The notes: generated from the letters alone by a model not told the origin. A stretch of DNA of 7,451 bases from Burkholderiales bacterium (GCA_005800795.1 SYEN01000007.1:1-7451), one strand, 5' to 3'. Shown: positions 1 to 5,837, counted from the stretch's first letter. Numbers and translations are program-made.

Positions 1-73
1 AAAGCACTTGCGACCCCTCAAATAGTTGGCCGCACAGCTAAAAACCGTGTGTCCGCCGCTTGTTTTCACTCTG

Positions 74-108
74 GTAACCATAGGTATCCTCTAGGATACT
101 TTGGTTAC
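74..108. repeat. imperfect inverted repeat, two-part stem
   Basis: GTATCCT (84-90) faces its exact complement AGGATAC (93-99) across a 2-nt gap. Outside this, GTAACC (74-79) faces GGTTAC (103-108), so 13 base pairs form with a small internal loop. The element lies about 40 nt beyond the stop of Bug receptor 1. Neither strand shows a T-run after the stem, so it does not look like a normal intrinsic terminator. An operator or a mobile-element end is equally possible. The rest of 1-73 shows no gene or site that I recognise. Confidence 0.5.
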
Positions 109-120
109 GAAACGCCCTAA

Positions 121-142
121 TTACCAAAACAAATACTTACAA
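121..142 (-). repeat. AT-rich 22-bp repeat, copy 1
   Basis: On the minus strand this copy begins with TTGTAAGTATTTGTTTT, a 17-bp core identical to copy 2 at 3417-3433. It starts 5 nt after the stop codon of Bug receptor 1, with its T-rich strand in the transcript of that gene. A GGTTAC box (103-108) lies 17 nt away on its outer side, as it does at copy 2. The function is unknown; the options are a 3' transcript signal, a protein-binding box or an element end. Confidence 0.6.
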
Positions 143-147
143 ACAAT

Positions 148-1113
148 CTAACGCGGTTTGATCCCCGCCGCCTGCGCGATCTTCCGATAACGATCCGCGT
201 CGGCGATAACAAAAGTACGGATCTCCTGCGGTGTGTAATTCACGATCAGCGACGTGCGCGTGGCCTGATAAGCGCGCCCTTCGGGGCTCGCCATCGCGGC
301 TTTGAAGCCGTCATTCAACTTTGCAACGATGGCATCGGGCGTTTCGCTGCGCGCGAAAATGGAACTCCACGAATAACTCACGAAATCGGGAAAACCGCTT
401 TCCTTCATCGTTGGCACGTCGGGCAAGATTGGCGCGCGCGCTTCGCCGGTCAGCACCAACGCACGCATGCGCCCCTCGCGGATCAACGGCGCAGCACCGC
501 CGCTGTCGATCATGCCGGAGGGAATTTGCCCGCCGATGACATCGGTCATCACCGGCGAGCCGCCTTTGTACGGCACCGGCGTTATCGGCAGTCCATTGAC
601 CAGACCAAACCAGTGGCTGAGCAACTCGTAACCGGCAGAGTAATTGCCCACCACCAGCGGGTTGCCAGATTTTTTCATCGCCGCCGCGAACTCCTTCACG
701 GTCTTGCCAGGCACATTGGGGCCGATCACAAACACCGTGGGCGACAGGCCAAACAGAATCACCGGGCGAAATTCCTTGATCGGGTCATGAGGCAAATCCT
801 TCATCACCACCGGGTTGACCGAAATCGTCGACGTGGTTCCGGTGAGCAGCGTGTAGCCATCCGCCGCCGCGCCCTTGACCGTTTGCACGGCGATGATGCC
901 GCTGCCGCCGGGCCGGTTGTCCACCACAATGCTCTGCCCCCACAGCCTGGATACCCACTCACCGTAAAAGCGCGGATTGGCGTCCGCACCGCTGCCCGCG
1001 GCAAACGGCACAACGATGCGAATCGGTTTCGCGGGATAGGTTTGTGCATGCAGCCCGCCCGCCGCCAGCAGCAGCGCGGTGGTGGTCACCTGAATCCAGA
1101 AATTTTTTGCCAT
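148..1113 (-). CDS. Bug/TctC-family periplasmic solute receptor 1
   Basis: This 321-residue protein matches the usual length of tripartite tricarboxylate transporter receptors (Bug family). An N-terminal signal peptide (TTALLLAAGGLHA, cleavage near residue 23) is followed by the family opening QTYPAKPIRIVVPF. The first ligand loop is AAGSGAD (38-44), whose Asp44 sits where Bug proteins contact a ligand carboxylate/amide group. Other hallmarks are VVDNRPGG (63-70), DGYTLL (85-90), PYKGG (181-185) and DVPTMKESGFPDF near residue 232. The ATG at 1113 is chosen because it gives a clean signal peptide with GGGACGG just upstream; the open frame continues to 1425, but that part runs into receptor 2 and has no family similarity. 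It is divergent from receptor 2 across 123 bp. No TctA/TctB lies nearby. The ligand cannot be read from sequence; a small carboxylate is typical. Confidence 0.93.
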   Translation of the reverse strand: MAKNFWIQVTTTALLLAAGGLHAQTYPAKPIRIVVPFAAGSGADANPRFYGEWVSRLWGQSIVVDNRPGGSGIIAVQTVKGAAADGYTLLTGTTSTISVNPVVMKDLPHDPIKEFRPVILFGLSPTVFVIGPNVPGKTVKEFAAAMKKSGNPLVVGNYSAGYELLSHWFGLVNGLPITPVPYKGGSPVMTDVIGGQIPSGMIDSGGAAPLIREGRMRALVLTGEARAPILPDVPTMKESGFPDFVSYSWSSIFARSETPDAIVAKLNDGFKAAMASPEGRAYQATRTSLIVNYTPQEIRTFVIADADRYRKIAQAAGIKPR

Positions 1114-1145
1114 GATGCCGTCCCGTAATCCGTTGCGTGAAATCC

Positions 1146-1174
1146 ATAATACCGCGCTTTCGCGCGTTGCATAC
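1146..1174 (-). promoter_or_regulatory. possible -10 box and GAAA-loop dyad upstream of Bug 1
   Basis: On the minus strand TATTAT (1146-1151) is a good -10 hexamer about 33 nt before the Bug 1 start. No convincing -35 is seen at 16-18 nt. Between the -10 and the -35 position lies a perfect 5-bp dyad, CGCGC and GCGCG around a 4-nt loop (1153-1166), placed where a repressor could act. It sits inside the 123-bp divergent gap that must also hold the receptor 2 promoter, for which I see no clear hexamers. Confidence 0.3.
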
Positions 1175-1236
1175 CGCCGTGGCCTGATTTGCGGAAACGT
1201 GGCACAGTTCGCTCCCATCTCGATCAGAGTATCGCC

Positions 1237-2211
1237 ATGAACGTTGCAATCACCCACACCGGCGTTTGCGCAGCCTTGTTGGCCGGCATCGCCGCAGCCC
1301 AGCCCACTCCCGTTTCGTACCCCGCCAAGCCCATCAAGATCATGGTCGGATTTGCCGCCGGCGGCGCGTCCGACATTACGGCACGCATGCTGGCGCCGAA
1401 ATTGTCCGAAGCGCTGGGTCAGCAAATCATTGTCGAAAATCGCGGTGGCTCAGGCGGCATGATCGCCACGGACATGGTGGCAAAATCGCCATCCGACGGT
1501 TACACGCTGCTGCTGATGGCGGCGGCGGATACCATCCAGCCCGCCGTGCGCCGCAAGCTGCCCTACGACCTTGAGCGCGATTTCGCGCCCATCGCGCGCG
1601 TGGTTCACGGACCGTGGTTCATGGTGGTGCACCCTTCTGTGCCTGTGCAAAACGTGCGCGAATTCATCGCGCTGGCGCGCGCCAATCCGGGCAAACTGAA
1701 TTACGCTTCGTCGGGTGTGGGCAGTTCTGCGCATCTGGTCAGCGAGCTGCTGGGGTCGCTCGGCAAGGTCAGCATGACGCATGTTCCGTACAAAGGCATC
1801 TCCGATGGCGTCACCGCAACTGCCGCCGGTGAAGTCGACATGATCATTGCCAGCATTCCCGCATCTACGCCGCTGATCAACGCCAGGCGCGCGCGCGCGC
1901 TGGGCGTCACCTCCGGGCAGCGCACGCCGCTCGCACCGCACATGCCCACGCTCAACGAATCCGGCGTGCCGGGCTTTGACCGCTCCGGCTGGTACGGTGT
2001 GCTGGCGCCGGCAGGCACGCCGCGCGAAATCGTTGCACGCCTGAACGCCGCCATCGTAAAAATCGTCAATACACCCGAAGTGCGTCAGGCCTATATGAAA
2101 CAGGGCCTCGATCCGTCGCCCGCCAACAGCGAGGAATTCGCGGCGTTCATCCGTAGTGAAATTGCGCAAAACATCAAGCTGGTCAAGGCAGCGGGAATCA
2201 AAGTGGAGTAG
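1237..2211 (+). CDS. Bug/TctC-family periplasmic solute receptor 2
   Basis: The protein has 324 residues. A hydrophobic signal segment (about 9-21, ending AAAQ) precedes the mature start SYPAKPIKIMVGF. The first ligand loop AAGGASD (40-46) carries the conserved Asp46. Further family marks are IIVENRGGSGG (64-74), DGYTLL (87-92), LNYASSG (154-160), VPYKG (183-187), MPTLNESGVPGF (236-247) and the C-terminal AAGIKVE. The ATG at 1237 is preferred over one 16 codons upstream because the signal peptide then starts normally, although the upstream AGAG is a weak ribosome site. It is divergent from receptor 1 and convergent with the serine hydrolase, 54 bp away, with no clear hairpin terminator between them. 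The sequence differs widely from receptor 1, so this is not a fresh tandem duplication. No permease genes accompany it; the ligand is unknown. Confidence 0.93.
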   Translation: MNVAITHTGVCAALLAGIAAAQPTPVSYPAKPIKIMVGFAAGGASDITARMLAPKLSEALGQQIIVENRGGSGGMIATDMVAKSPSDGYTLLLMAAADTIQPAVRRKLPYDLERDFAPIARVVHGPWFMVVHPSVPVQNVREFIALARANPGKLNYASSGVGSSAHLVSELLGSLGKVSMTHVPYKGISDGVTATAAGEVDMIIASIPASTPLINARRARALGVTSGQRTPLAPHMPTLNESGVPGFDRSGWYGVLAPAGTPREIVARLNAAIVKIVNTPEVRQAYMKQGLDPSPANSEEFAAFIRSEIAQNIKLVKAAGIKVE

Positions 2212-2265
2212 CGGCGTTGGCCGCTGCCTGCACGACGCCAATCACCCGTATGACCCGGCCACGTT

Positions 2266-3396
2266 CTAGTCAATGGCCGAATGCACCAGATTCGCAACGA
2301 TATCCAGCCGCCGGCTGTGCCAAGGATCGGGCTGGCGGCTGTTGCTGATGTAGGCGAACGACACGCCCGAATCCGGATCGGCCCAGCAGTAGGACGTGCC
2401 CACGCCGCCGTGACCGAAGGTGCGCGGCGAACCTATCGCACCAAGACCGCGAATCTTGTCGCTAACGCCACGCGTGTGTACGCCCAGGCCACGATGCATG
2501 GGCAGGCCCATGCCGTGATCGAGCATGTCGCCCGTGTGATTGCGTGTGACGAACTCCACCAGCCGCCGCGAAAAAATTCGCGTGCCATTGAGCTTGCCGA
2601 AATTTGCCATCATCTGATACAGCGCTGCCATGCCACGCGCGGTGGCGTAGCCGCCGCTGCTGGGCACGCCCGCACGGCGGAACGGCGCGCTGTTTTCGTC
2701 TTTTAATGCGAGCGGCTTTCCGTTCGCGTCCGGTTCGTACATCGATGCCGCGCGCGCGTGCTCCGTATCGGGCATGCCGACAAAAATATCGCGGCCCAGC
2801 CCCAAGGGCTCGATGATGCGCTGGCGCAGAAAATCCCGGTAATCCATGCCACTGGTAATTTCAATCAGCGCCGCCGCCACCCACAGGGCCGAGCGGCCGT
2901 GATATTGCAGGCGCGAACCCGGTGTCCATTCAAGCGTGAAGTTGCACACCTGTTTGCGCATTTCGGCGTGATCTGTCCACACCGCAGGGGTGACGTTTTG
3001 ACTGGGGAACCCGCCGCGATGACTCAGCACCTGGGCGAGTGTGATGTCGCCCTTGCCGTGCTGTGCGAACTCGGGCATGTGTTCGGCGATGCGATCGCCA
3101 AACGTCAGCAAACCATCTTCCACCAGCGCCCACACGCCCATCGCGGTAATGACTTTGGTGTTGGAAAACAGCAGCCAGAGCGTGTCGTCCTGCGCGGCTT
3201 TGCCGCCTTCAAGCGTGGCATTGCCGAAGGTTTCAAACAGCGCCAGTTGCCCGTGCCGCGCCAGCGCGATTTGCGCACCGGGATAGCGGCCCTCGGCGAT
3301 GTGTTTCTGAATCACGCCGCGCAGCTTGTCCAGCGCAGGCGCATGAAAGCCCAGTTTGATCAAGTCCGACTTGGGCAAGGGATAGGAATTGCTCAT
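2266..3396 (-). CDS. serine hydrolase, class C beta-lactamase/EstB fold
   Basis: This 376-residue protein belongs to the beta-lactamase-related serine hydrolase family (esterases, D-peptidases, transacylases and lactonases as well as class C enzymes). The nucleophile motif S-x-x-K is SNTK at 78-81, within LLFSNTKVITAMGVWALVE. The segment VLSHRGGFPS (123-132) is the usual loop after it. The second motif tyrosine is Tyr165 in YHG, with Gly where class C lactamases carry Asn. The third motif is HGG at 329-331 (TFGHGGVGTSYCW), replacing the KTG of true beta-lactamases. No signal peptide is seen, so it probably acts in the cytoplasm. Together these favour an esterase or related hydrolase over an antibiotic beta-lactamase. 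The ATG has GGAG 6 nt upstream. It lies 68 bp downstream of the GST gene on the same strand, with AT-rich repeat copy 2 between them. The substrate is unknown. Confidence 0.9.
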   Translation of the reverse strand: MSNSYPLPKSDLIKLGFHAPALDKLRGVIQKHIAEGRYPGAQIALARHGQLALFETFGNATLEGGKAAQDDTLWLLFSNTKVITAMGVWALVEDGLLTFGDRIAEHMPEFAQHGKGDITLAQVLSHRGGFPSQNVTPAVWTDHAEMRKQVCNFTLEWTPGSRLQYHGRSALWVAAALIEITSGMDYRDFLRQRIIEPLGLGRDIFVGMPDTEHARAASMYEPDANGKPLALKDENSAPFRRAGVPSSGGYATARGMAALYQMMANFGKLNGTRIFSRRLVEFVTRNHTGDMLDHGMGLPMHRGLGVHTRGVSDKIRGLGAIGSPRTFGHGGVGTSYCWADPDSGVSFAYISNSRQPDPWHSRRLDIVANLVHSAID

Positions 3397-3416
3397 GCGC
3401 CGCTCCGGGTGTTATT

Positions 3417-3438
3417 TTGTAAGTATTTGTTTTAATTG
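3417..3438 (+). repeat. AT-rich 22-bp repeat, copy 2
   Basis: The first 17 bases are identical to copy 1 but lie on the opposite strand, so the two copies are inverted around 143-3416. The copy sits between the GST stop (3465) and the hydrolase start (3396), in a 68-bp gap that is strikingly AT-rich compared with its surroundings. GTTACC (3451-3456) lies exactly 17 nt outside it, mirroring copy 1. It could also contribute to a promoter for the hydrolase gene, but no -35/-10 pair is convincing. Confidence 0.6.
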
Positions 3439-3464
3439 ATTATTTTTTGTGTTACCTACTTGCC

Positions 3465-4070
3465 TTATCCACGCATGGCCTTGGCTTTTTTCGCGGCGGG
3501 GCGATCCCAACAACGCTTGAGCCATGCCTGCACCTTCGGCCATTGACCCAAATCCATCGACAGCCCGCGAAACAGTGCACCCGCAACGTTTAGATCGCCT
3601 ACCGAAAACGCCGGCCCCGCCAACCACTCGGATTTCGTCAATGCGGCTTCCAACACGTTGAACGAATCCACGCATTCCTCCCACGCGGCCTTGGCGATGC
3701 CGGCATTGCGTTCTGCTTCAGGCAAATCTTTGGTATGGCGCTGAAAATTGACGACTTGCCGGTCGAGCCGGTCGGTCTCCCACAGGCTCCATTGCATGGT
3801 CAGCGCTTCGTTCTTCGGGTCCGAAGGCATCAGCGCGCTTTTGTGTTTTTTGGCGAGGTAAAAATTGATCGCCATGGATTCCGACAACGTAAAACCATCG
3901 TCGTCGATGGTGGGTACCCGGCCATTACCGTTTAACGCACGATATTCCGGCGTGCGCGTTTCGGGCGAACGCGGCAGCCAGTCTTTGTGATCATAAGCAA
4001 GGCCCAACTCGTGGGCCATCCACAGGGTGCGCAGGGCGCGCGATTTGGCGGAACCGTATATGCGTAGCAT
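3465..4070 (-). CDS. glutathione S-transferase family protein
   Basis: The protein has 201 residues, normal for a cytosolic bacterial GST, an enzyme that conjugates or reduces electrophiles with glutathione. The N-terminal thioredoxin-like domain (1-75) begins MLRIYGSAKSRALRTLW. The cis-proline follows Val52 (RVPTIDD, Pro53), and the glutathione gamma-glutamyl site is E64-S65 in LSESMAINFYLA. The all-alpha C-terminal domain contains the N-capping box F-S-x-x-D at 155-159 (SVGDLNVA) and ends with the usual PxxxAWLKRCWDRPAAKKA pattern. No Cys10 or Tyr6 of the beta class is seen; Ser7 or Ser10 is the likely catalytic residue. The start has a strong GGAGG ribosome site 5 nt upstream, which lies inside a small hairpin. 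The gene is co-directional with the regulator upstream (103 bp) and the hydrolase downstream (68 bp). The substrate is unknown. Confidence 0.92.
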   Translation of the reverse strand: MLRIYGSAKSRALRTLWMAHELGLAYDHKDWLPRSPETRTPEYRALNGNGRVPTIDDDGFTLSESMAINFYLAKKHKSALMPSDPKNEALTMQWSLWETDRLDRQVVNFQRHTKDLPEAERNAGIAKAAWEECVDSFNVLEAALTKSEWLAGPAFSVGDLNVAGALFRGLSMDLGQWPKVQAWLKRCWDRPAAKKAKAMRG

Positions 4071-4075
4071 GTCAT

Positions 4076-4101
4076 CCTCCGGTCTGGGTTAAAACCCGGA
4101 G
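4076..4101 (-). promoter_or_regulatory. hairpin covering the GST ribosome-binding site
   Basis: On the minus strand CTCCGG (4101-4096) is exactly complementary to CCGGAG (4082-4077), with a 13-nt loop between. The second arm contains most of the GGAGG ribosome site (4080-4076) of the GST gene. GGGTT and AACCC inside offer an alternative, mutually exclusive stem. The arrangement could mask translation of GST, but no ligand-binding aptamer is visible and chance cannot be excluded. Confidence 0.35.
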
Positions 4102-4122
4102 TCTACGCGAGGTCAGCCCGGC

Positions 4123-4156
4123 GTGGGAATCCTGCCTGAGGCGCGTGGCGCCCCAC
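4123..4156. repeat. GC-rich two-part hairpin between regulator and GST
   Basis: GGCGC (4140-4144) and GCGCC (4148-4152) form a 5-bp stem with a 3-nt loop. GTGG (4123-4126) and CCAC (4153-4156) can extend it across an unpaired stretch on one side. It lies 18 nt after the regulator stop. No T-run follows on either strand, so it might attenuate or stabilise the transcript but is not a typical terminator. Confidence 0.3.
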
Positions 4157-4173
4157 CACAGCCGTACTACGGA

Positions 4174-4446
4174 TTAATCGTGGTGCGATTCACTCTTCGG
4201 CGCCGAATGCGACTTCGGCTTGCGGCCCGGTGCGGCCTGCGGGATGTAGCCCGAGATACGGCAAAGGAGCCCGTCGATCTCTTTGCCGTCCTGGTAGCGG
4301 ATGGAGCGGCACACCATGATCGCGCCGCGTGCTTTAAGGTCGTTGACACCGGTGCGCACGTTCGCCAGCGAAAGCCCTGTGGCGGTGGCGATTTCGGTAT
4401 CAAGACGCTCGCCGGTGTTTTTCAGATAGTCCAGGATAGCTTGCAT
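4174..4446 (-). CDS. small winged-helix DNA-binding regulator
   Basis: The 90-residue protein begins with a helix (MQAILDYLKNTGERLD), then a helix-turn-helix at about 17-40 (TEIATATGLSLANVRTGVND followed by LKARGAI), then a beta wing (MVCRSIRYQDGKEIDGLLCR, about 44-63). It ends in a polar, basic tail (PGRKPKSHSAPKSESHHD) without predicted structure. This matches small MarR/ArsR-like winged-helix proteins that bind DNA in the cytoplasm. Cys46 and Cys62 are the only cysteines and flank the wing, so a redox or thiol sensor role is conceivable but unproven. No ligand domain is present. The ATG at 4446 is the only plausible start in the frame before an upstream stop at 4495; the ribosome site is poor. 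It may regulate itself and the GST-hydrolase genes downstream; a 12-bp tandem repeat and a dyad lie upstream of it. Confidence 0.75.
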   Translation of the reverse strand: MQAILDYLKNTGERLDTEIATATGLSLANVRTGVNDLKARGAIMVCRSIRYQDGKEIDGLLCRISGYIPQAAPGRKPKSHSAPKSESHHD

Positions 4447-4498
4447 GTCGGATGTCTTATGGGGAGTCGATCGGATGTGCGTAGGCTCGACCGATTAC

Positions 4499-4522
4499 AC
4501 TTACTTCGGCACTTACTTCGGC
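4499..4522. repeat. 12-bp tandem direct repeat, two exact copies
   Basis: ACTTACTTCGGC occurs twice head to tail (4499-4510 and 4511-4522), followed by a degenerate third unit (4523-4534, 7 of 12 bases). It lies 53 bp upstream of the winged-helix regulator start. Short tandem boxes beside a regulator gene are often operator sites, so autoregulation is a reasonable guess. No reading frame through it looks coding. Confidence 0.55.
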
Positions 4523-4545
4523 GCTTGCTACGCGGTGGGGGCGCT

Positions 4546-4588
4546 GATGATACAGGAAATCGCGCCAATTGCCTAAAATTTCATCATC
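4546..4588. repeat. dyad with possible -10 box of the regulator gene
   Basis: GATGAT (4546-4551) and GAAAT (4556-4560) face ATTTC (4578-4582) and ATCATC (4583-4588), giving 11 complementary pairs with a 4-nt bulge on one side and a 17-nt loop. On the minus strand the left arm contains TGTATCAT, an extended -10-like sequence (TATCAT, 4552-4547) about 95 nt before the regulator start. The -35 position shows only TAGGCA. Overlap of dyad and -10 would fit a repressor site. Confidence 0.35.
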
Positions 4589-4638
4589 GGGGAGCCAGCG
4601 GCCACACTGCACCCGCCGGGCTAATCAGAAGAAATTGC

Positions 4639-4660
4639 AAATAAAAACAGACAGTTACAC
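4639..4660 (-). repeat. AT-rich 22-bp repeat, copy 4 (degenerate)
   Basis: It matches copy 3 at 17 of 22 positions without gaps and the core of copies 1 and 2 at 13 of 17, sharing TGTAA and TGTTTTTATTT. The TAA in it (4655-4657, minus) is the stop of the possible remnant reading frame to its right. It lies in the same orientation as copy 3, so the two are direct repeats flanking Bug receptor 3. Confidence 0.4.
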
Positions 4661-4747
4661 GTCGAACACGATCGCACTCAGCCCGTAGTAGCTCTGATAA
4701 CCCAGTTTAGAAAAGCGCCGCGTGAATACCTTGGATAGCCACGCGGG
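4655..4747 (-). pseudogene. possible C-terminal remnant of a lost gene
   Basis: On the minus strand a 30-codon stretch reads PAWLSKVFTRRFSKLGYQSY then YGLSAIVFDV and stops at 4655. It has no start codon and follows an in-frame stop (4748-4750). Its amino-acid mix, with aromatic and hydrophobic alternation, resembles a real protein end. By my hand count G+C at codon positions 1, 2 and 3 is about 50, 43 and 73 percent, the pattern expected of a real gene in a GC-rich genome. I do not recognise the family. No frame further upstream continues it clearly, because the receptor 3 promoter follows. A chance open frame of this length is common, so confidence is low. Confidence 0.28.
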
Positions 4748-4750
4748 TTA

Positions 4751-4803
4751 CGCCGCAACAATGTTGGCGCTACGCGGACCGCATCGGCTGCCGTGACTAT
4801 AAT
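4751..4803 (+). promoter_or_regulatory. promoter and palindrome upstream of Bug 3
   Basis: A perfect TATAAT -10 hexamer (4798-4803) lies 44 bp before the receptor 3 start. No good -35 is present at 16-18 nt, which suggests an activator-dependent promoter. CAACAATGTTG (4756-4766) is a perfect odd palindrome flanked by CGCC (4751-4754) and GGCG (4766-4769), placed about 30-45 nt upstream of the -10 where activators often bind. The start itself has AAGGAGA (4832-4838) as a good ribosome site. Confidence 0.5.
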
Positions 4804-4847
4804 GCGCAAATAACAGCTCAACGAGTTCCAAAAGGAGAATCCCCAAC

Positions 4848-5828
4848 ATGATGCACCTGCGCCTGTTCTTCGTACTGCTTGCCAGCATCGCTGCCACCGC
4901 GGCCTGGGGACAATCCCCGTGGCGTCCGGATAAGCCGGTGGAGATCGTATTGCCCACCGCACCCGGCGGCGGCAACGACACCGTGGCGCGACTCATGCAG
5001 AAAATGCTGCAGGACTCGAAAGCCGTTCCAACCCCGATTAACGTCATGAACAAATCCGGCGGCAATCAAACCGTGTCGGTCGCCTATCTGGCACAGCACC
5101 GTGCCGATGCGCATTATTTGTTGCTGGCGACCTCGACCATTATTACCAATCACCTGCAGGGGTTGTCGCCGCACAGCTACAAGGATTTTCCGGCGCTGGC
5201 GCTGGCATTTGTCGACTACAGCGCGTTCATGGTGCCGGCGAATTCGCCGTTCAAAACCTTCGGCGACCTTTTGAACGGCCTGAAAACCAATCCCGAAGCG
5301 ATTGCGTTTAGCGTCGTATCCCGCGGCGGCACCTCGCACGCGGTCATCGCAATTGCCGCGCGTGCTGCGGGCATCGATGCGAAGCGCCTGAAAATCGTGG
5401 TCTACAAAACCAGCGCCGAGGCCACCACAGCGATGATGGGCGGCCATATCCAGGCAGCGGTATCGTCGGCCGCCGGCTCCACGCCGCCGGTGGTGGCTGG
5501 CCAGTTGCGCATGCTTGCCATTGCATCCCCCCAACGCCGTCCCGGCGCGCTGGCGGAGGTGCCGACACTCATCGAACTCGGCCTTAAAGCACCCACGCTC
5601 GCCACGTGGCGCGCCATTTTCGGCGCGCGCGATATCACGCCCGCGCAAATTGCGTTCTGGGAAGAGGCGCTGGCGCGCGGCTTTCAGGGCGAAGAATGGA
5701 AAGCGTGGATGACGAAGAATGACGTGTCCGCGCCACCGCTGCGCGGCGCCGAACTCAACAAGTATCTTGAATCCCAGTACAACAACACGCGCGGCGTACT
5801 GGTGGAGTTGGGATTAGCGAAGCAGTAA
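4848..5828 (+). CDS. TctC-like periplasmic solute receptor 3 (divergent)
   Basis: The 326-residue protein has a signal peptide (LRLFFVLLASIAATAAWGQ, cleavage near 21) and the mature start WRPDKPVEIVLPTAPGGGND. This opening is nearer to classical TctC receptors than to the YPAKPIR type of the other three. Asp44 in the GGGND loop is the expected ligand contact. NKSGGNQT (68-75) replaces the usual NRPGGSG, and VVYKTSAEA (184-192) replaces the family VPYKGG, so the binding pocket must differ. EVPTLIELGL (237-246) matches the conserved EVPTxxE segment. AAGGAGA lies upstream of two consecutive ATG codons; 4848 gives the better spacing (10 nt). Divergent from the regulator and convergent with the dioxygenase; no TctA/TctB nearby. 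Likely binds an organic acid in the periplasm; identity unknown. Confidence 0.9.
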   Translation: MMHLRLFFVLLASIAATAAWGQSPWRPDKPVEIVLPTAPGGGNDTVARLMQKMLQDSKAVPTPINVMNKSGGNQTVSVAYLAQHRADAHYLLLATSTIITNHLQGLSPHSYKDFPALALAFVDYSAFMVPANSPFKTFGDLLNGLKTNPEAIAFSVVSRGGTSHAVIAIAARAAGIDAKRLKIVVYKTSAEATTAMMGGHIQAAVSSAAGSTPPVVAGQLRMLAIASPQRRPGALAEVPTLIELGLKAPTLATWRAIFGARDITPAQIAFWEEALARGFQGEEWKAWMTKNDVSAPPLRGAELNKYLESQYNNTRGVLVELGLAKQ

Positions 5829-5837
5829 ATAAAATAT

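Larger units (their letters stand above)
4447..4847. other. 401-bp intergenic region with clustered signals
   Basis: No intact gene is seen here. The stretch separates the divergent regulator (minus) and Bug receptor 3 (plus). From left to right it holds a 12-bp tandem repeat, an 11-bp-stem dyad, AT-rich repeat copy 4 fused to the stop of a possible gene remnant, an 11-bp palindrome, and a perfect TATAAT with the ribosome site of receptor 3. The density of signals and the possible remnant suggest a gene was lost or DNA was joined here. Confidence 0.6.

Noticed and set aside
1114..1425. N-terminal extension of Bug receptor 1
   Set aside because: The open frame continues upstream of 1113, but it overlaps receptor 2 on the other strand, lacks family similarity and would bury the signal peptide.
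1450..2241. Long minus-strand frame (263 aa) opposite Bug receptor 2
   Set aside because: It is rich in Arg, His, Gly and Ala and has no recognisable motif; such frames arise opposite GC-rich genes with biased third positions.
2212..2265. Terminator between the convergent Bug 2 and hydrolase genes
   Set aside because: Only a weak GTTGGC/GCCAAT pairing is visible, with no T-run on either strand.
2266..3396. Antibiotic resistance beta-lactamase
   Set aside because: It lacks a signal peptide and the Tyr-x-Asn and KTG motifs of class C enzymes; HGG and YHG point to the esterase side of the family.
2758..3435. Plus-strand frame (225 aa) opposite the serine hydrolase
   Set aside because: It is a shadow of the hydrolase gene; it shows no domain and runs into the AT-rich repeat.
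4499..4534. CRISPR-like or origin iterons
   Set aside because: There are only two exact 12-bp units and one degenerate unit, with no spacers and no replication or Cas genes nearby.
4123..4644. Plus-strand frame (173 aa) across the regulator gene and the gap
   Set aside because: It runs antisense to the winged-helix gene and through the tandem repeat, is Arg/Leu-rich and has no recognisable domain.
4818..5648. Long minus-strand frame (276 aa) opposite Bug receptor 3
   Set aside because: It has an Arg/Gly/His-rich shadow composition, while the plus strand encodes a clear receptor with signal peptide, promoter and ribosome site.
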